Source of the DNA: CAKSHC01 sp045631845
GTDB lineage: Bacteria; Bacillota; Clostridia; Oscillospirales; UMGS1783
Assembly (NCBI GenBank): GCA_045631845.1
Contig: JAZQVM010000024.1
Location: 1-55,996, forward strand
Direction: 5' to 3'
DNA length: 55,996 nucleotides
Shown: positions 21,570 to 29,984 of the stretch, one piece after another
Layout of the letters: the number at the start of each line of letters is the position of its first letter
Position numbering within the stretch: position 1 is the stretch's first letter
Notes under the pieces: model-generated
The model's input: the letters and a program-made list of their open reading frames with translations, nothing else
Database searches by the model: none
What the model was told of the DNA's origin: nothing
Position numbers and translations under genes: made by a program

Positions 21570-23387
21570 ATGACATACAAAGAGTTAGGCGAAAAAGCGC
21601 TGGGGCTTCCCGAAGAACCCGGTGTATATCTGATGAAAAATGAAGAGGGCAAGGTTATCTATGTAGGCAAGGCCATCGTGTTGCGGCGGCGTGTCTACAG
21701 TTATTTCAGTACGCCCGAAAAGCATACGCCCAAAACGGCGGCGCTGGTATCACATATTCGGGATTTTGATGTGATCGTGGCCAAAAGCCAACTGGAAGCC
21801 CTTCTTTTAGAAAATAATCTCATCAAAAAAAATAAGCCGAAATATAATATTTTACTCAAGGACGATAAGGGGTATCCCTTTATCCGTTTAACAACGGGGG
21901 AGTATCCGCAGTTGAAACTGGCCCGCAAACTGGGCGAGGAGGGCGAATATTTCGGGCCCTTTTACGGTTCCCGTTCGGCCAAGTCCATCATTGAGGCGGC
22001 CAACCGTGCCTTTCGGTTACCGACCTGCAACAATCCCTTGCCCCGTAAAGGGCGAAAGCCATGCCTCAATTATTGCATCGGGCGGTGTATGGGTCCTTGC
22101 AGCGGGGCGGTAACACGGGATTCTTATTTGGCGGCGGTGGCGTCTGCCAAGGAGTTTCTGAAAGGGGACATCCATGAGATTTTAGAGAGTACGCAGACAC
22201 AGATGGAGCAGGCGGCCGAAATGCTGGAATTTGAGCGTGCGGCCATGCTGCGGGATCGACTCAAAGCCATTCGCTCCATTTTGGAGAAGCAGACGGTGGC
22301 CAGCGATAAGACCCTGTCGGGCGACTATCTGACGGTGCTGACCGGTGAGCAACTCAGTGCCATATACTTATTGCGTGTGGACGGTGGGATGCTGGTGGGG
22401 AAGCACAGCCATACCGTTAAAAAAGAGGAGATTGATAGCGAATCTTCCTATATAAATGAATATTTAAAGGTCTATTACGGCGATGACCCGTCCCGTATTC
22501 CGCGGCGAGTGGTGTGCGGGGTGTTGCCCGATGAGCGGGAGATGCTGGCCGAGTATCTATCGGCGCTGGCGGATAAGCGGGTGCAGGTGATCGAGCCTTA
22601 CCGTACCGAGGATAAGCAGCTGGTGGCTATGGCGTTGCGCAATGCTAAGGAAGAGTTAATCATTCGTGAGGGTAAGACGCAAGAGCATGAACGGGCCATG
22701 TTTGAGTTGTCGCAACTGTTGGGTATTGCCGAGCTTGAAAGTATTGAGATTTACGATATTTCGCATCAGTCGGGCACGGACGTGGTGTGCGGCATGGCCG
22801 TTTACGGCCGCCGTGGTTTTCTGAAAGATCGCTATAAGAAATTCCGCATCGCTACCGATGCCAATGATGATTGCGGGTGTATGAAAGAGGCGGTCTCTCG
22901 CCGTTTTGGGCGGTATCTGGACGGGGACGAGTCCTTTGCGCCTTTGCCCAGCGTCATTTTTGCCGACGGTGCTTTGCCGCAGGTGCGGGCGGTGCGACAG
23001 GCCCTTAATGAATTGGGATTGTATCTGCCCATCTTTGGTTTGAAGAAGGATAATCGGCATCGCACCAAGTCGCTGGTGTTTGAGGATGGGCGTGAGGTCA
23101 TGCTGTATAAATATCCGCAGATCTTCCCCCTGTGCGGGCGGATGCAGGAGGAGGCGCATCGGTTCGCCATCACCTACCATGCGGCCGCCGCCAGACGCCG
23201 TTCGCTGGAGAGTATGTTTACCGCCGTTGAGGGGATCGGTAAGGCACGAGCCAATGCCATCTTGAAGCATTTTAAGACCCTGTCGGCTATCAAAGCGGCC
23301 TCGGTAGAGGAGTTGGCGCAGGTCAAAGGTATGAGTCAAACAACGGCACAAAAGTTATATATTTGGTTGCGTGAGCAATTTCCTTAA
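21570..23387 (+). CDS. uvrC: UvrABC excinuclease subunit C
   Basis: The 605-residue protein has normal UvrC length. The N-terminal GIY-YIG nuclease (about 14-92: GVYLMKNEEGKVIYVGKA) makes the 3' incision. A Cys-rich stretch lies at about 150-180. The UVR domain LEFERAAMLRDRLKAI (about 213-228) binds UvrB. An RNase H-like domain makes the 5' incision (about 385-535, with IEIYDISHQSGTD), and the C-terminal end is a helix-hairpin-helix pair (about 550-600). The start fits the family, but no Shine-Dalgarno is visible: the six bases before the ATG follow the T-run of the ptsH terminator. Expression may rely on terminator read-through or an unusual initiation. Confidence 0.95.
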   Translation: MTYKELGEKALGLPEEPGVYLMKNEEGKVIYVGKAIVLRRRVYSYFSTPEKHTPKTAALVSHIRDFDVIVAKSQLEALLLENNLIKKNKPKYNILLKDDKGYPFIRLTTGEYPQLKLARKLGEEGEYFGPFYGSRSAKSIIEAANRAFRLPTCNNPLPRKGRKPCLNYCIGRCMGPCSGAVTRDSYLAAVASAKEFLKGDIHEILESTQTQMEQAAEMLEFERAAMLRDRLKAIRSILEKQTVASDKTLSGDYLTVLTGEQLSAIYLLRVDGGMLVGKHSHTVKKEEIDSESSYINEYLKVYYGDDPSRIPRRVVCGVLPDEREMLAEYLSALADKRVQVIEPYRTEDKQLVAMALRNAKEELIIREGKTQEHERAMFELSQLLGIAELESIEIYDISHQSGTDVVCGMAVYGRRGFLKDRYKKFRIATDANDDCGCMKEAVSRRFGRYLDGDESFAPLPSVIFADGALPQVRAVRQALNELGLYLPIFGLKKDNRHRTKSLVFEDGREVMLYKYPQIFPLCGRMQEEAHRFAITYHAAAARRRSLESMFTAVEGIGKARANAILKHFKTLSAIKAASVEELAQVKGMSQTTAQKLYIWLREQFP

Positions 23388-23414
23388 ATTCTGTAAAAAT
23401 ATACAGAAATTTGC

Positions 23415-23443
23415 TTGACAAACCCCTAAAAAGGGTGTATTAT
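23415..23443 (+). promoter_or_regulatory. Promoter of argG-argH
   Basis: TTGACA (23415-23420), a 17-base spacer and TATTAT (23438-23443) form the promoter. It is immediately followed by an inverted and direct repeat that could bind a regulator. Confidence 0.75.
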
Positions 23444-23445
23444 AC

Positions 23446-23482
23446 TGCATAATGAATAAAAACTTATGCATACTTATGCATA
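23446..23482 (+). promoter_or_regulatory. Candidate ArgR operator in the argG leader
   Basis: TGCATAA (23446-23452) is inverted at TTATGCA (23464-23470), enclosing TGAATAAAAAC, which resembles half of a Firmicute ARG box (TGAATaaaaATTCA). The decamer ACTTATGCAT is repeated in tandem (23462-23481). The site starts 3 bases after the -10, suiting repression by arginine. It is inferred from likeness only; argR is not in the window. Confidence 0.45.
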
Positions 23483-23496
23483 AAAAGGAGCAAAAA

Positions 23497-24711
23497 ATGG
23501 ATAAATCTCAAATCAAAAAAGTAGTATTGGCCTATTCGGGCGGATTGGATACCTCGATCATCATTCCTTGGCTGAAAGAGAACTACAACAATTGTGAAGT
23601 TATTGCCGTTTCGGGTAACGTCGGACAGGCTGACGAGTTGGAGGGTCTGGAAGAAAAGGCCATCAAAACGGGCGCATCCAAATTGTATGTTTTGGACTTG
23701 ACCGATGATTATGTAGATAACTACATCATTCCCACCATGAAGGCGGGCGCGGTGTATGAAGAATATCTGCTGGGTACCAGCCATGCCCGTCCTTGCATTG
23801 CCAAGGCACTGGTAGATATCGCGATTAAAGAGGGCGCCGATGCCATTGCTCACGGTTGTACCGGTAAGGGCAACGATCAGGTGCGTTTTGAGCTGACCAT
23901 TAAGGCGTTTGCTCCCAATATGCCCATCATCGCTCCTTGGCGTGAGTGGGATATCAAGTCCCGTGATGAGGAGATTGAGTATGCCGAGGCGCATGACATT
24001 CCCCTCAAGATTAGCAGAGAGACCAACTATTCCAAGGATAAGAACCTGTGGCACCTCTCCCATGAGGGTCTGGATCTGGAAGATACCGGCAACGAGCCGC
24101 AGTATGAGAAGGAAGGCTTCCTGGAGATGGGCATTTCGCCCCTGCAGGCGCCCGATGTTCCCACCTATATCACCCTTGACTTTGAGCAGGGTGTGCCTGT
24201 AGCTCTCAACGATGAGAAGATGAGTGCTAAGAATATCATTCTCAAGCTCAATGAGATCGGCGGCGCCAACGGTATCGGTATTCTCGATATTGTTGAGAAC
24301 CGTTTGGTCGGTATGAAGTGTCGTGGCGTGTATGAAACGCCGGGCGGCACGATTCTGTATAAGGCACACAGCGTGCTCGAGCAGATCTGCCTGGACAAGA
24401 TGACCATGCATGAGAAGCAAAGACTGTCGGTTACCTTTGCCGAATTGGTTTACAACGGCCAGTGGTTTACGCCCTTGCGTGAGGCCTTGTCTGCTTTTGT
24501 GGATAAGACGCAGGAGAAGGTTACCGGTAAGGTTCGCCTGAAACTGTATAAGGGCAATATGATCAATGCCGGTGTATGGAGTCCGTACAGCCTGTATAGT
24601 GAGGAGATCGCCACCTTCGGTGAGAGCGATTACAACCAGCAGGATGCTGAGGGCTTTATCAACCTGTTCGGTCTGCCCATCAAGGTGCAGGCCATGGTGG
24701 ATGGCAAATAA
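23497..24711 (+). CDS. argG: Argininosuccinate synthase
   Basis: The 404-residue protein has the PP-loop AYSGGLDTSII (about 12-22), the citrulline/aspartate-binding region GCTGKGNDQVRFE (about 119-131) and the family's usual length. It joins citrulline and aspartate with ATP to form argininosuccinate in arginine synthesis. The ATG at 23497 follows AAGGAG; the frame opens 15 codons earlier inside the operator region. It forms an operon with argH, 18 bases downstream. Confidence 0.96.
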   Translation: MDKSQIKKVVLAYSGGLDTSIIIPWLKENYNNCEVIAVSGNVGQADELEGLEEKAIKTGASKLYVLDLTDDYVDNYIIPTMKAGAVYEEYLLGTSHARPCIAKALVDIAIKEGADAIAHGCTGKGNDQVRFELTIKAFAPNMPIIAPWREWDIKSRDEEIEYAEAHDIPLKISRETNYSKDKNLWHLSHEGLDLEDTGNEPQYEKEGFLEMGISPLQAPDVPTYITLDFEQGVPVALNDEKMSAKNIILKLNEIGGANGIGILDIVENRLVGMKCRGVYETPGGTILYKAHSVLEQICLDKMTMHEKQRLSVTFAELVYNGQWFTPLREALSAFVDKTQEKVTGKVRLKLYKGNMINAGVWSPYSLYSEEIATFGESDYNQQDAEGFINLFGLPIKVQAMVDGK

Positions 24712-24729
24712 GTTTTTTGGAGTAGGATT

Positions 24730-26100
24730 ATGGCAAAGTTGTGGGCCGGCCGAACCGACGGCACAACCGAACAATTAGCAGACGATTTTAATTCCTCCAT
24801 CGGGTTTGATTCCCGTATGTATAAAGAGGACATTACCGGCAGTATGGCGCACGCCATGATGCTGGGCGCTACCGGCATCATCAGCCAAACCGATGCCGAA
24901 ACCCTTATCGGCGGCTTGGAACAGATTCTGGCCGATATCGAAAGCGGGGCTTTGGCCATTGATATGTCCTGCGAAGATATCCATATGTTTGTCGAGGAAG
25001 TGCTGACCGAGCGGCTGGGGGATGTAGGCAAGAAACTGCATACTGCCCGTAGCCGTAACGATCAGGTGGCGCTCGATCTGCGGATGTATCTGCGTGGACA
25101 GATCGACGGGATGATCGCGGCGCTCAAGTCCTTTATCGGGGTGTTGGCCGATCAGGCCGATGCCTATAAAACGGCCGTTATGCCGGGGTATACCCATCTG
25201 CAACGGGCGCAACCCATCTTCTTCGGGCATCACTTGATGGCCTATGCTATGATGCTTTCACGGGATATTGAGCGTTTGCAGGATTGCCGCAAGCGGCTCA
25301 ACGTGTCGCCCATCGGCTGTTGTGCGCTGGCGGGGACGACCTATGCGACCGACCGTAAATTAGAGGCCGAAAAACTTGGGTTTGACGATATTTGCCGCAA
25401 CTCCTTGGACGGTGTCTCCGATCGGGATTTTGCGGTGGAGATGTTGGCCGACATGGCCACCCTTATGATGCACCTATCCCGCTTTGCCGAGGAAGTGATT
25501 CTGTGGTCAAGTTGGGAGTTTAAGTTTGTGGAGTTGAGCGATGCCTATACCACCGGCTCGTCCATCATGCCCCAAAAGAAGAACCCCGATATGGCCGAAC
25601 TCATCCGAGGCAAGACCGGTCGTGTCTACGGTGATCTGATGGGATTGCTCACTACCCTTAAGGGACTGCCGCTGGCCTACAATAAGGATATGCAAGAGGA
25701 TAAGGAGTGCATCTTTGATGCCTGCGATACCGTCAATATGTGTATCCCCGTTTTTGAGGGTATGATCGCTACCATGAAGGTCAATACCGATCGCATGAAG
25801 CAGGCGGCGGGCGAGGGCTTTATTAACGCCACCGATCTGGCCGACTATCTGGTTAAAAAAGGTCTGCCCTTCCGTAGTGCTTATAAAATTTCGGGACAGA
25901 TCGTGGCTCATTGTATCGCCACCAAGCAGACTTTGGAGAGTATGAAACTTGCCGAGTATCAGTCGTTTAGTGAGTTATTTGAGCAGGATTTGTATGGGGA
26001 TATTGACTTGACGGCCTGCGCCGAGAAGCGCTCCAGCGAGGGCGGCACTTCGGTGGCCTCCATCGAAGCCCAAATTGCCTACATGAAAAATAAACTTTGA
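24730..26100 (+). CDS. argH: Argininosuccinate lyase
   Basis: The 456-residue protein of the fumarase/aspartase superfamily carries the signature GSSIMPQKKNPD (about 276-287) with the catalytic Ser, plus the HTARSRNDQVALDLR region (about 99-113) and the catalytic His region GYTHLQRAQP. It splits argininosuccinate into arginine and fumarate. It is the second gene of the argGH operon with GGAG before the ATG. A terminator follows directly. Confidence 0.96.
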   Translation: MAKLWAGRTDGTTEQLADDFNSSIGFDSRMYKEDITGSMAHAMMLGATGIISQTDAETLIGGLEQILADIESGALAIDMSCEDIHMFVEEVLTERLGDVGKKLHTARSRNDQVALDLRMYLRGQIDGMIAALKSFIGVLADQADAYKTAVMPGYTHLQRAQPIFFGHHLMAYAMMLSRDIERLQDCRKRLNVSPIGCCALAGTTYATDRKLEAEKLGFDDICRNSLDGVSDRDFAVEMLADMATLMMHLSRFAEEVILWSSWEFKFVELSDAYTTGSSIMPQKKNPDMAELIRGKTGRVYGDLMGLLTTLKGLPLAYNKDMQEDKECIFDACDTVNMCIPVFEGMIATMKVNTDRMKQAAGEGFINATDLADYLVKKGLPFRSAYKISGQIVAHCIATKQTLESMKLAEYQSFSELFEQDLYGDIDLTACAEKRSSEGGTSVASIEAQIAYMKNKL

Positions 26101-26106
26101 ATAAAG

Positions 26107-26139
26107 AATTTCGCGTTGGTTACAGCGCGAAATTTTTTT
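26107..26139 (+). terminator. Terminator of argG-argH
   Basis: The nine-pair stem AATTTCGCG/CGCGAAATT has a 10-base loop and is followed by TTTTT. Confidence 0.8.
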
Positions 26140-26197
26140 GTGCAATAGTGTGAATTTGGTATGGTTTTCCAAAAGCAAATTTCTCACTCCTCGTCAA

Positions 26198-26226
26198 TAG
26201 ACAAAACAGGGAAGATATGGTATAAT
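26198..26226 (+). promoter_or_regulatory. Promoter of the tandem lipoprotein genes
   Basis: TAGACA (26198-26203), a 17-base spacer and an extended -10 TGGTATAAT (26218-26226) sit just before the AAAGGAGG of the first lipoprotein. Confidence 0.8.
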
Positions 26227-26256
26227 AAAAACATAAAAACAAAGGAGGCTGGTAGT

Positions 26257-27258
26257 ATGAAAAGAATATTGGCATTGGTTGTTGTGTTAGGGTTCGTGCT
26301 GGGACTTGGCGGATGCGCCGGCCTCTTTGAGTCGGAAAATGAGGTCAAAATTGCCATTGGCATGGGCAGTAATAACCATCCCGTACACCGCATTGTGCAG
26401 TATGGCTTTGACAAAGGGATTGAGCACCATTGCGCAACCAAGATCGATGCGACCATGAACGAAGGCTCGGCGCAGGAATTGATGGCAAAGTATGAATGGG
26501 CTGTTGTCGAAGAAAAGGCTGAAGGCATGTTGCTTTGGTCGGGCGATGATATGTTCTATCAATTCATGCGGGACATGAAGAAGGAACACGGCACCGAATT
26601 TGTCGTGCCGCACTTTGCGCATGAGTATGTGGACACCAAGGACTTTATTGCGGCCAATCCTCATTATGATGACCGTATGATGGGAGAAATGGCGGCCGAT
26701 ATCTTGGTAGAAGCCTTGCACGCCAAGGGCATTACCTCGGGTTCGATCGGCAATACGCAGGCGGGTGCCGGCGTGACAGACAATGCGGCTTCGGCTGCTT
26801 TCCGTCACCGTTTGAAGGAGATCGCTCCTCAATTTCGTGTGACGGATGTGGTGTTTGAGGGGCTGGAACTGAGTGCCGCCGCTATAAAAATAGTAGGAAT
26901 TATAAATTCTTATCCGGACATTGTCGGCGCCTTCGGGACGACGGGCGGGAGTGCCCAGTCTTGGACCAAGGCGATGGAGGATACCGGGCGCACCGATTTA
27001 GTGGTCATTGCCGTGGATTTCACCGAGGCGAATTTGGACGTATTGGAAAATGGCCCGATTACCGGACTGATGTGCACGCCCCTGTATGATGAGGGGTATA
27101 ACAGTGTGGGCATCCTGCATGACGTCATCAACGGCAAGTCCTACAATCAAACCAAGGAAGATTGGGATATTGTCTATGACGTGGTCGGACTGACCAAGGA
27201 CAGCGACCTGACGCCTTATCATGACCTGATCGATAAAATGAAGGAGAATCTGTCATGA
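26257..27258 (+). CDS. Sugar-binding-type lipoprotein 1 (Peripla_BP_4-like)
   Basis: The 333-residue protein has a lipoprotein signal ending LGLGGC (Cys20). A periplasmic-binding-protein type I fold follows, as in ribose- or autoinducer-2-binding proteins. VKIAIGMGSNNHPVHRIVQ opens the first lobe, QGMLLWSGDD-like EGMLLWSGDDMFYQFMR lies in the middle of that lobe, and DLVVIAVDFTEANLDVL is in the second lobe. The protein should be tethered outside the membrane and bind a small ligand, unknown. The next gene is a paralogue starting on an overlapping ATGA. No permease, ATPase or sensor gene adjoins. Confidence 0.78.
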   Translation: MKRILALVVVLGFVLGLGGCAGLFESENEVKIAIGMGSNNHPVHRIVQYGFDKGIEHHCATKIDATMNEGSAQELMAKYEWAVVEEKAEGMLLWSGDDMFYQFMRDMKKEHGTEFVVPHFAHEYVDTKDFIAANPHYDDRMMGEMAADILVEALHAKGITSGSIGNTQAGAGVTDNAASAAFRHRLKEIAPQFRVTDVVFEGLELSAAAIKIVGIINSYPDIVGAFGTTGGSAQSWTKAMEDTGRTDLVVIAVDFTEANLDVLENGPITGLMCTPLYDEGYNSVGILHDVINGKSYNQTKEDWDIVYDVVGLTKDSDLTPYHDLIDKMKENLS

Positions 27259-28253
27259 AGCGGATCGTAGCCGGGTTATTGATTCTGTGTTTTCTGCTCT
27301 TGTTTGGCTGTTCACCCAAGCCTGCACCGATGCCCGGGGTGATTTCACATAAAATTGCGCTCGGCATGGGCAGTATGAATCATCCGATACATCGCATGGT
27401 GCAGCACGGCTTTTTTGAGGGAGCGGCCAATGTGAGCGCCGATGCGGCCATTGTTGGGCTGGACGAAGGCTCGGCCAAGGATCTGCAGGAGAAATGGAAA
27501 TTCAGTCTTGAGAACAATGACGTGCAGGGGATGCTCCTGTGGTCGGGCGACGATACCTTTTACCAGTTCATGCGGGAGATGAAGAAGGAGCACGGCACCG
27601 TCTTTGTCATTCCTCATTTTCAGCATGAGTATATGGATACCAAGGATTTTATTTCGGCTAACCTTTATGTGTCGGGTCGTAAACTGGGAGAAACGGCGGC
27701 CGATCAGATGATCGAAGCCCTTGCCGAGCAAGGGATTACTTCGGGCAGTATCGGTATTACCCGGACGGGGGATATCACCGATGCCATCTGTGACGGCTTT
27801 CGTGACCGCATAGCCGAGATGGCGCCGCAATTTACCGTCTTACCGCAGGTATTCGGCAGTTTGGAGGTAAATCATACTGCCCTGAAACTGGTTCCGTTAA
27901 TCGAAGATAACCTCAATCTTGTGGGCGGGTTTGCGTCCCATGACGGTGATACGCAGGCGTGGGTGATGGCGGCAGAGCAGACCCAGCGCACCGATCTTGT
28001 ACTGGTCGGCGTTGACTATTCTGAAATTACCATGGAAGCCCTGAAAGAAGGTATGGTTTGCGCACTGGTGAGTAGCGATCTCTACCGCACCGGCTATGAA
28101 GGTGCCAAGACATTGGTTCGGATCCTCGGCGGCGATGCGCCCAAGACCGAGGAGGAGTGGCGGCAGACCTTTGATCCCGTTGTCATTACCCAGACGCAAA
28201 ACTATCAGCGGTATCGCGATATTGTGGATGCCGTCGTCAATTCATATACATAA
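27255..28253 (+). CDS. Sugar-binding-type lipoprotein 2, paralogue of the preceding gene
   Basis: The 332-residue protein has a lipoprotein signal ending LLLFGC (Cys19). It repeats the features of its neighbour: KIALGMGSMNHPIHRMVQ, GMLLWSGDDTFYQFMREMKKEHGT and DLVLVGVDYSEITMEAL (the second read as WSGDDTFYQFMREMKKEHGT). The two clearly arose by tandem duplication but have diverged well outside the motifs. The start overlaps the previous stop by 4 bases. Its role is either ligand capture for a remote transporter or extracytoplasmic sensing. A terminator follows. Confidence 0.78.
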   Translation: MKRIVAGLLILCFLLLFGCSPKPAPMPGVISHKIALGMGSMNHPIHRMVQHGFFEGAANVSADAAIVGLDEGSAKDLQEKWKFSLENNDVQGMLLWSGDDTFYQFMREMKKEHGTVFVIPHFQHEYMDTKDFISANLYVSGRKLGETAADQMIEALAEQGITSGSIGITRTGDITDAICDGFRDRIAEMAPQFTVLPQVFGSLEVNHTALKLVPLIEDNLNLVGGFASHDGDTQAWVMAAEQTQRTDLVLVGVDYSEITMEALKEGMVCALVSSDLYRTGYEGAKTLVRILGGDAPKTEEEWRQTFDPVVITQTQNYQRYRDIVDAVVNSYT

Positions 28254-28282
28254 GAAAACGCAGGGAATTCCCCTGCGTTTTT
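28254..28282 (+). terminator. Terminator of the lipoprotein operon
   Basis: The stem AAACGCAGGG/CCCTGCGTTT has a short AATTC-type loop and is followed by TT. Confidence 0.85.
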
Positions 28283-28285
28283 GGC

Positions 28286-28312
28286 ACATATTTTGGCTTG
28301 TGACATACACTA
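28286..28312 (+). promoter_or_regulatory. Sigma-K-like promoter of the Cys-rich protein gene
   Basis: AC (28286-28287), exactly 16 bases, and CATACACTA (28304-28312) fit the mother-cell sigma-K pattern AC-N16-CATAnnnTA. No sigma-A promoter is seen in this gap. The match is by consensus only. Confidence 0.5.
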
Positions 28313-28344
28313 TTAGTGAGAAATACTTAGTGGGAGGCTAAAAT

Positions 28345-29199
28345 ATGGCTGAATATAAGGTTTTGCCGGGTCCGCTGACCGGTTGCGAAAGTCCCAAACA
28401 TGCGGTTTGTATCAGTGCCAAGCAGGTGTACGACTCTTGCCGTGACAAGGATTGCTTGGAAGATCTGCGAGTCTATCCGACGGCCTGTTCGCAGGCGGTG
28501 CTGGACCGTGCGATCAGTGTACGGGCAAAGGATTGCGAGATTCTTTGTTGCTATATCGATGTGGAAGAAGTCCCCTTCAATAACGGCTTCTACACCGTCG
28601 ATGCCAAATTCTTCTTCAAATGCCGCTTCGATGCCTTTTACGGCTGTGGCAATCCCCAACAGATCGAGGGTCTGTGTTGCTACAACAAGCGTGTGATCCT
28701 GTACGGCAGTCAGGGCGGCGCTCAGATCTTCTCCAGCACCTATCGAAACGATGCCAACGACCGTCAGGGGCGTATGCGTACCAACCTGCCGCAGGCGGTG
28801 GTCGAGGCGGTTGAACCCATGCCTCTGGCCAGTAAGGTGGTCGGATGCCACGACCGCTGCGGATGTTGCGATTTCGATATTTCAGCCTTGTCGGATAATA
28901 TTTGCCGCTGCTTTGACGGCGAGCTGGTCGATGACCGCAACGGCAATCGCCTGTATGTGACCTTGGGCTTGTTCTCGGTCATTCGTCTGGAGCGGGAAGC
29001 CCAAATGCTGGTGCCCAGTTACGACTATTATCTGCCCGAGAAAGAGTGCTCCGGCCCGTCGGAGGAGGAGCCTTGCCACTATTTCCGCAAGATCGCTTTC
29101 CCTGTCGATCAGTTCTCTCCGCCTCGCATGTATGACGGCGGTTGCGGTTGCAAACCCAAAGAGGATAAAAAAGACAAAAACGATTGTTGCCGTCGCTGA
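28345..29199 (+). CDS. Cys-rich clostridial protein, candidate spore-coat component
   Basis: The 284-residue protein has no signal peptide or membrane helix and contains 24 cysteines, many paired (CC, CGC, RCGCC), with the ending GGCGCKPKEDKKDKNDCCRR (20 residues). The N-terminus TGCESPKHAVCISAKQVYDS and the segment EEVPFNNGFYTVDAKFFFK are familiar from conserved clostridial proteins and recall the beta-sandwich repeats of spore-coat/SPOCS-type proteins. That link is only a likeness. The gene is preceded by a sigma-K-like promoter and GTGGGAGG, and is closed by a strong terminator. A disulphide-cross-linked spore surface protein is the simplest reading; its function is unproven. Confidence 0.6.
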   Translation: MAEYKVLPGPLTGCESPKHAVCISAKQVYDSCRDKDCLEDLRVYPTACSQAVLDRAISVRAKDCEILCCYIDVEEVPFNNGFYTVDAKFFFKCRFDAFYGCGNPQQIEGLCCYNKRVILYGSQGGAQIFSSTYRNDANDRQGRMRTNLPQAVVEAVEPMPLASKVVGCHDRCGCCDFDISALSDNICRCFDGELVDDRNGNRLYVTLGLFSVIRLEREAQMLVPSYDYYLPEKECSGPSEEEPCHYFRKIAFPVDQFSPPRMYDGGCGCKPKEDKKDKNDCCRR

Positions 29200-29200
29200 T

Positions 29201-29234
29201 AAAAATGAGGAAACTTCGGTTTCCTCTTTTTTTT
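29201..29234 (+). terminator. Terminator of the Cys-rich gene
   Basis: The stem GAGGAAAC/GTTTCCTC is closed by a TTCG tetraloop and followed by eight T. Confidence 0.9.
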
Positions 29235-29263
29235 ATGGATATAGTAAATAGGAGGTGAAAAAT

Positions 29264-29965
29264 ATGAGCGATTTTATCCGCTTGGAACATGTGAGCAAAA
29301 TCTACGGCGAAAAAGAATCTCAAGTCTGCGCCCTCAACGATGTATCTCTTAGCGTTGATCAAGGCGAATTTGTGGCCATATTGGGCACATCGGGCAGTGG
29401 AAAAAGTACCTTGATGAACATGATCGGCGCCCTCGACCGCCCAACCCACGGCCGCTATTATTTTAACGGCCAGAACATCCTGCACTATACCGACCGCAAA
29501 CTGTCCGAGTACCGCAATCGGGTCATCGGTTTTATCTTCCAAGGCTTCCATCTCGACGGATCGCTGACTGCGTTGGAAAACGTCATGATGCCCCTCATTT
29601 ATGGCGGCGTGCCTAAGAAAAAACGGAGCGAGTTGGCCTATCAAGCCTTGGAGAGGGTGGGCTTGGGGGAACGGATCGAGCACCGTCCCTCCCAACTGTC
29701 GGGCGGGCAAAAACAACGGGTCTGCATCGCCCGTGCTCTGGTCAGTTGCCCGAAGGTAATTTTGGCCGATGAGCCGACGGGAAATCTTGACCGACAATCG
29801 GGCGAAATGGTTATGGACATCCTCACCGAGCTGTGGCAAGCCGGCTATACCGTCATTATGGTCACTCATAATAACGCTCAGGCCGAGCGTGCGGCGCGGA
29901 TTTTGGAAATATCCGACGGAAAAGTGTTGCGTGATGAGGTAACGCGTGGTAAAATAAACCTATAA
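29264..29965 (+). CDS. ABC transporter ATP-binding protein (LolD/MacB/FtsE type), no permease nearby
   Basis: The 233-residue ATPase has Walker A GTSGSGKST, Q-loop FIFQGFHLDGSLTALENV, signature LSGGQKQRV, Walker B VILADEP and a switch His in MVTHN. Sequence class is that of LolD/MacB ATPases working with FtsX-like permeases in lipoprotein or peptide export. No permease gene is adjacent; tmk follows 19 bases later. The partner must be elsewhere or the gene is an orphan. The ATG at 29264 follows GGAGG at 8 bases; a GTG three codons earlier overlaps the Shine-Dalgarno. Confidence 0.88.
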   Translation: MSDFIRLEHVSKIYGEKESQVCALNDVSLSVDQGEFVAILGTSGSGKSTLMNMIGALDRPTHGRYYFNGQNILHYTDRKLSEYRNRVIGFIFQGFHLDGSLTALENVMMPLIYGGVPKKKRSELAYQALERVGLGERIEHRPSQLSGGQKQRVCIARALVSCPKVILADEPTGNLDRQSGEMVMDILTELWQAGYTVIMVTHNNAQAERAARILEISDGKVLRDEVTRGKINL

Positions 29966-29984
29966 GTATGCGGAGGTTTGTGCT

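Noticed and set aside
23388..23496. Riboswitch or T-box in the argG leader
   Set aside because: The leader after the promoter is only about 50 bases, with no T-box sequence, specifier loop or terminator-antiterminator pair.
23464..24774. 436-codon open frame antisense to argG
   Set aside because: It mirrors the argG codon pattern, has no Shine-Dalgarno or promoter and no recognisable protein motif. Long antisense frames arise from the codon bias of conserved genes.
28979..29869. 296-codon frame antisense to the Cys-rich gene and ABC ATPase
   Set aside because: It crosses a terminator and two well-supported genes, and its translation resembles no protein family.
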